A stretch of 64,000 bases of DNA. It comes from CAZEQJ01 sp964514385 (lineage in GTDB: Bacteria; Bacteroidota; Bacteroidia; Cytophagales; Cyclobacteriaceae). The stretch lies in contig CAZEQJ010000002.1 in assembly GCA_964514385.1 (NCBI GenBank), positions 133,746 to 197,745 on the forward strand, written 5' to 3'. Numbering within the stretch: position 1 is the stretch's first letter; every line of letters begins with the position of its first letter. This document shows positions 63,137 through 64,000 of this stretch, piece by piece. The notes under the pieces were generated by a model. It was given only the letters and a program-made list of their open reading frames with translations. It had not been told where the DNA came from and did not search any database. The position numbers and the translations under genes were made by a program.

Positions 63137-64000
63137 TTAACGGTCTCTTACTATGGTCACTACCTGTGGGTCGGGCTGATCGGGCAACCCTTCAAATGTC
63201 AGTACCACAATATAATCGCCTGAAGGGGTATCTTCATCCGGCAACCAGGGCTCATCATTACTGTAGTTTTGTTGTCGGTACACCAGCTCACCCAGCCTGT
63301 TTAGAATCGCCACTTCGTTGGCTACCCCTTCGGGCAGGTTTTCAATAAAAAGCCCATCATTAAATCCGTCGCCATTGGCGGTGATCATATTCCGGATCAC
63401 GATACTCACCGAGTTGGCAAGTGTGATGATGGGGGTGGTTCTGTCTATACCCTCAGCAGAGGTAATATTGCCGGAACCATCCGGATTGACATTAAATGAG
63501 CCCAGACGCAGGGTTTCTGCTGTTTCAGTAATTCCTCTGCTTTTGGCAAGGACAATATTTTCATCTTCAAGTCCAAGCGCTTCGAAATCCACATCACCGC
63601 TGTATTCAAAAGTTATAGGTCCTGTTGAGAACTCAAGTACTCCGGATCCCAGATTTGAATTAGCCTGAATCTCCCAGTAAAAATCCCGTGAAATTTCCAG
63701 CAGCCCTGGCCCTGCCGGCCCCGTAATTGGCGGTTCCAGAGATATCTTAGCTTCTAAATTTGCTGCATCATTCTCTACCACCACATCCGACAATACAATT
63801 TTTCTGAACTGGCCGTTTATTCCTAAGGGGAAAACTACAGAGTCTGTGATACCCACCGGAACCGTAGTGTTGATTGTTCCTTCAATAAATGAGTTCATGC
63901 TGCCGCCCGTTACCTGACTACCTTGTGCCAAAATTATCGCACCATTATCCAAACTGACGATCCCATCCTGAAGATCAAGAATGCCACTGACGTTGATTGT
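63137..64000 (-). CDS. T9SS type B cargo protein, C-terminal part (start beyond the window)
   Basis: The frame is open to the window end at 64000, so only the last 288 residues are visible. It ends with the gliding-motility-associated C-terminal (CHU_C, type B) domain: TANGDGFNDGLFIENL, then LNRLGELVYRQQNY and VVLTFEGLP. Upstream, VSGILDLQDG, GAIILAQGSQVTGG and GTINTTVPVG look like an adhesin-type beta-solenoid or Ig-like body. The TTG at 63952 is inside this body and not a start. It is expected to be secreted through T9SS and handled by the adjacent PorP/SprF protein. Confidence 0.85.
   Translation of the reverse strand, partial: TINVSGILDLQDGIVSLDNGAIILAQGSQVTGGSMNSFIEGTINTTVPVGITDSVVFPLGINGQFRKIVLSDVVVENDAANLEAKISLEPPITGPAGPGLLEISRDFYWEIQANSNLGSGVLEFSTGPITFEYSGDVDFEALGLEDENIVLAKSRGITETAETLRLGSFNVNPDGSGNITSAEGIDRTTPIITLANSVSIVIRNMITANGDGFNDGLFIENLPEGVANEVAILNRLGELVYRQQNYSNDEPWLPDEDTPSGDYIVVLTFEGLPDQPDPQVVTIVRDR

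Noticed and set aside
1..64000. CRISPR array, prophage, insertion sequence or integron
   Set aside because: No regularly spaced repeats, transposase, integrase or phage structural genes were seen on either strand.

Overview
The window looks like a chromosomal piece of a Bacteroidota bacterium, most likely of the Cytophagales type. The evidence is the rplM-rpsI-rpsB-tsf block, a TonB-dependent outer-membrane receptor, type IX secretion (T9SS) sorting domains and a PorP/SprF protein, a tmRNA tag reading GESNYAMAA, several TAnnTTTG-type -7 promoter boxes, and the near absence of Shine-Dalgarno sites. No species name can be supported. There is no phage, insertion sequence or CRISPR array, and most of the window is housekeeping.

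Layout. 1-2462: PhoB/PhoR-type two-component pair and an RluA-type pseudouridine synthase. 2538-5094: L13, S9, S2 and EF-Ts. 5147-10172: a DUF456 membrane protein, an outer-membrane receptor, and a DUF4139 gene broken by one in-frame amber codon. 10211-14573: membrane proteins, a class IV aminotransferase, Xaa-Pro aminopeptidase and a glycosyltransferase. 14662-18385: M16 peptidase, O-methyltransferase and a LysM lytic transglycosylase, tightly packed. 18469-20587: a single-domain receiver, then dnaX (minus) split exactly at an A10 slippery tract. 20756-25307: an ArsC-like protein without the usual cysteine, a receiver, an NtrC-type sigma-54 activator, a PAS histidine kinase, then Dps and YtxH; a well-spaced -24/-12 sequence lies before dps. 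25418-25812: tmRNA.

25941-34406: small proteins, then a TetR-led operon (LolA-like protein, two FtsX-type permeases, LolD-like ATPase, outer-membrane barrel protein). One permease carries a 10-N gap that appears to be an assembly artefact. A CPA2 antiporter and a glutaredoxin-like protein follow. 34456-36197: FecCD-type permease and ATPase. 36309-44315: a 2668-residue T9SS-exported protein combining a PhoD-type phosphatase, two choice-of-anchor-I propellers, FN3 domains, a 5'-nucleotidase and Ig-like repeats. 44709-49379: STAS-like protein, sodium:solute symporter, sterol desaturase family protein and HldD. 49493-54440: QueD, LpxB, the tig-clpP-clpX block and tRNA-Leu. 54565-58461: Rel, a STAS protein and PurA. 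58514-61720: a WD40-caspase fusion. 61874-64000: a PorP/SprF protein with a very basic tail and the C-terminal part of a T9SS type B cargo.

The points most worth a second look are the inverted dnaX frameshift arrangement, the sigma-54 signalling block ending in dps, the giant phosphatase fusion with a hairpin over its start codon, the envelope-transport operon, and the WD40-caspase protein.
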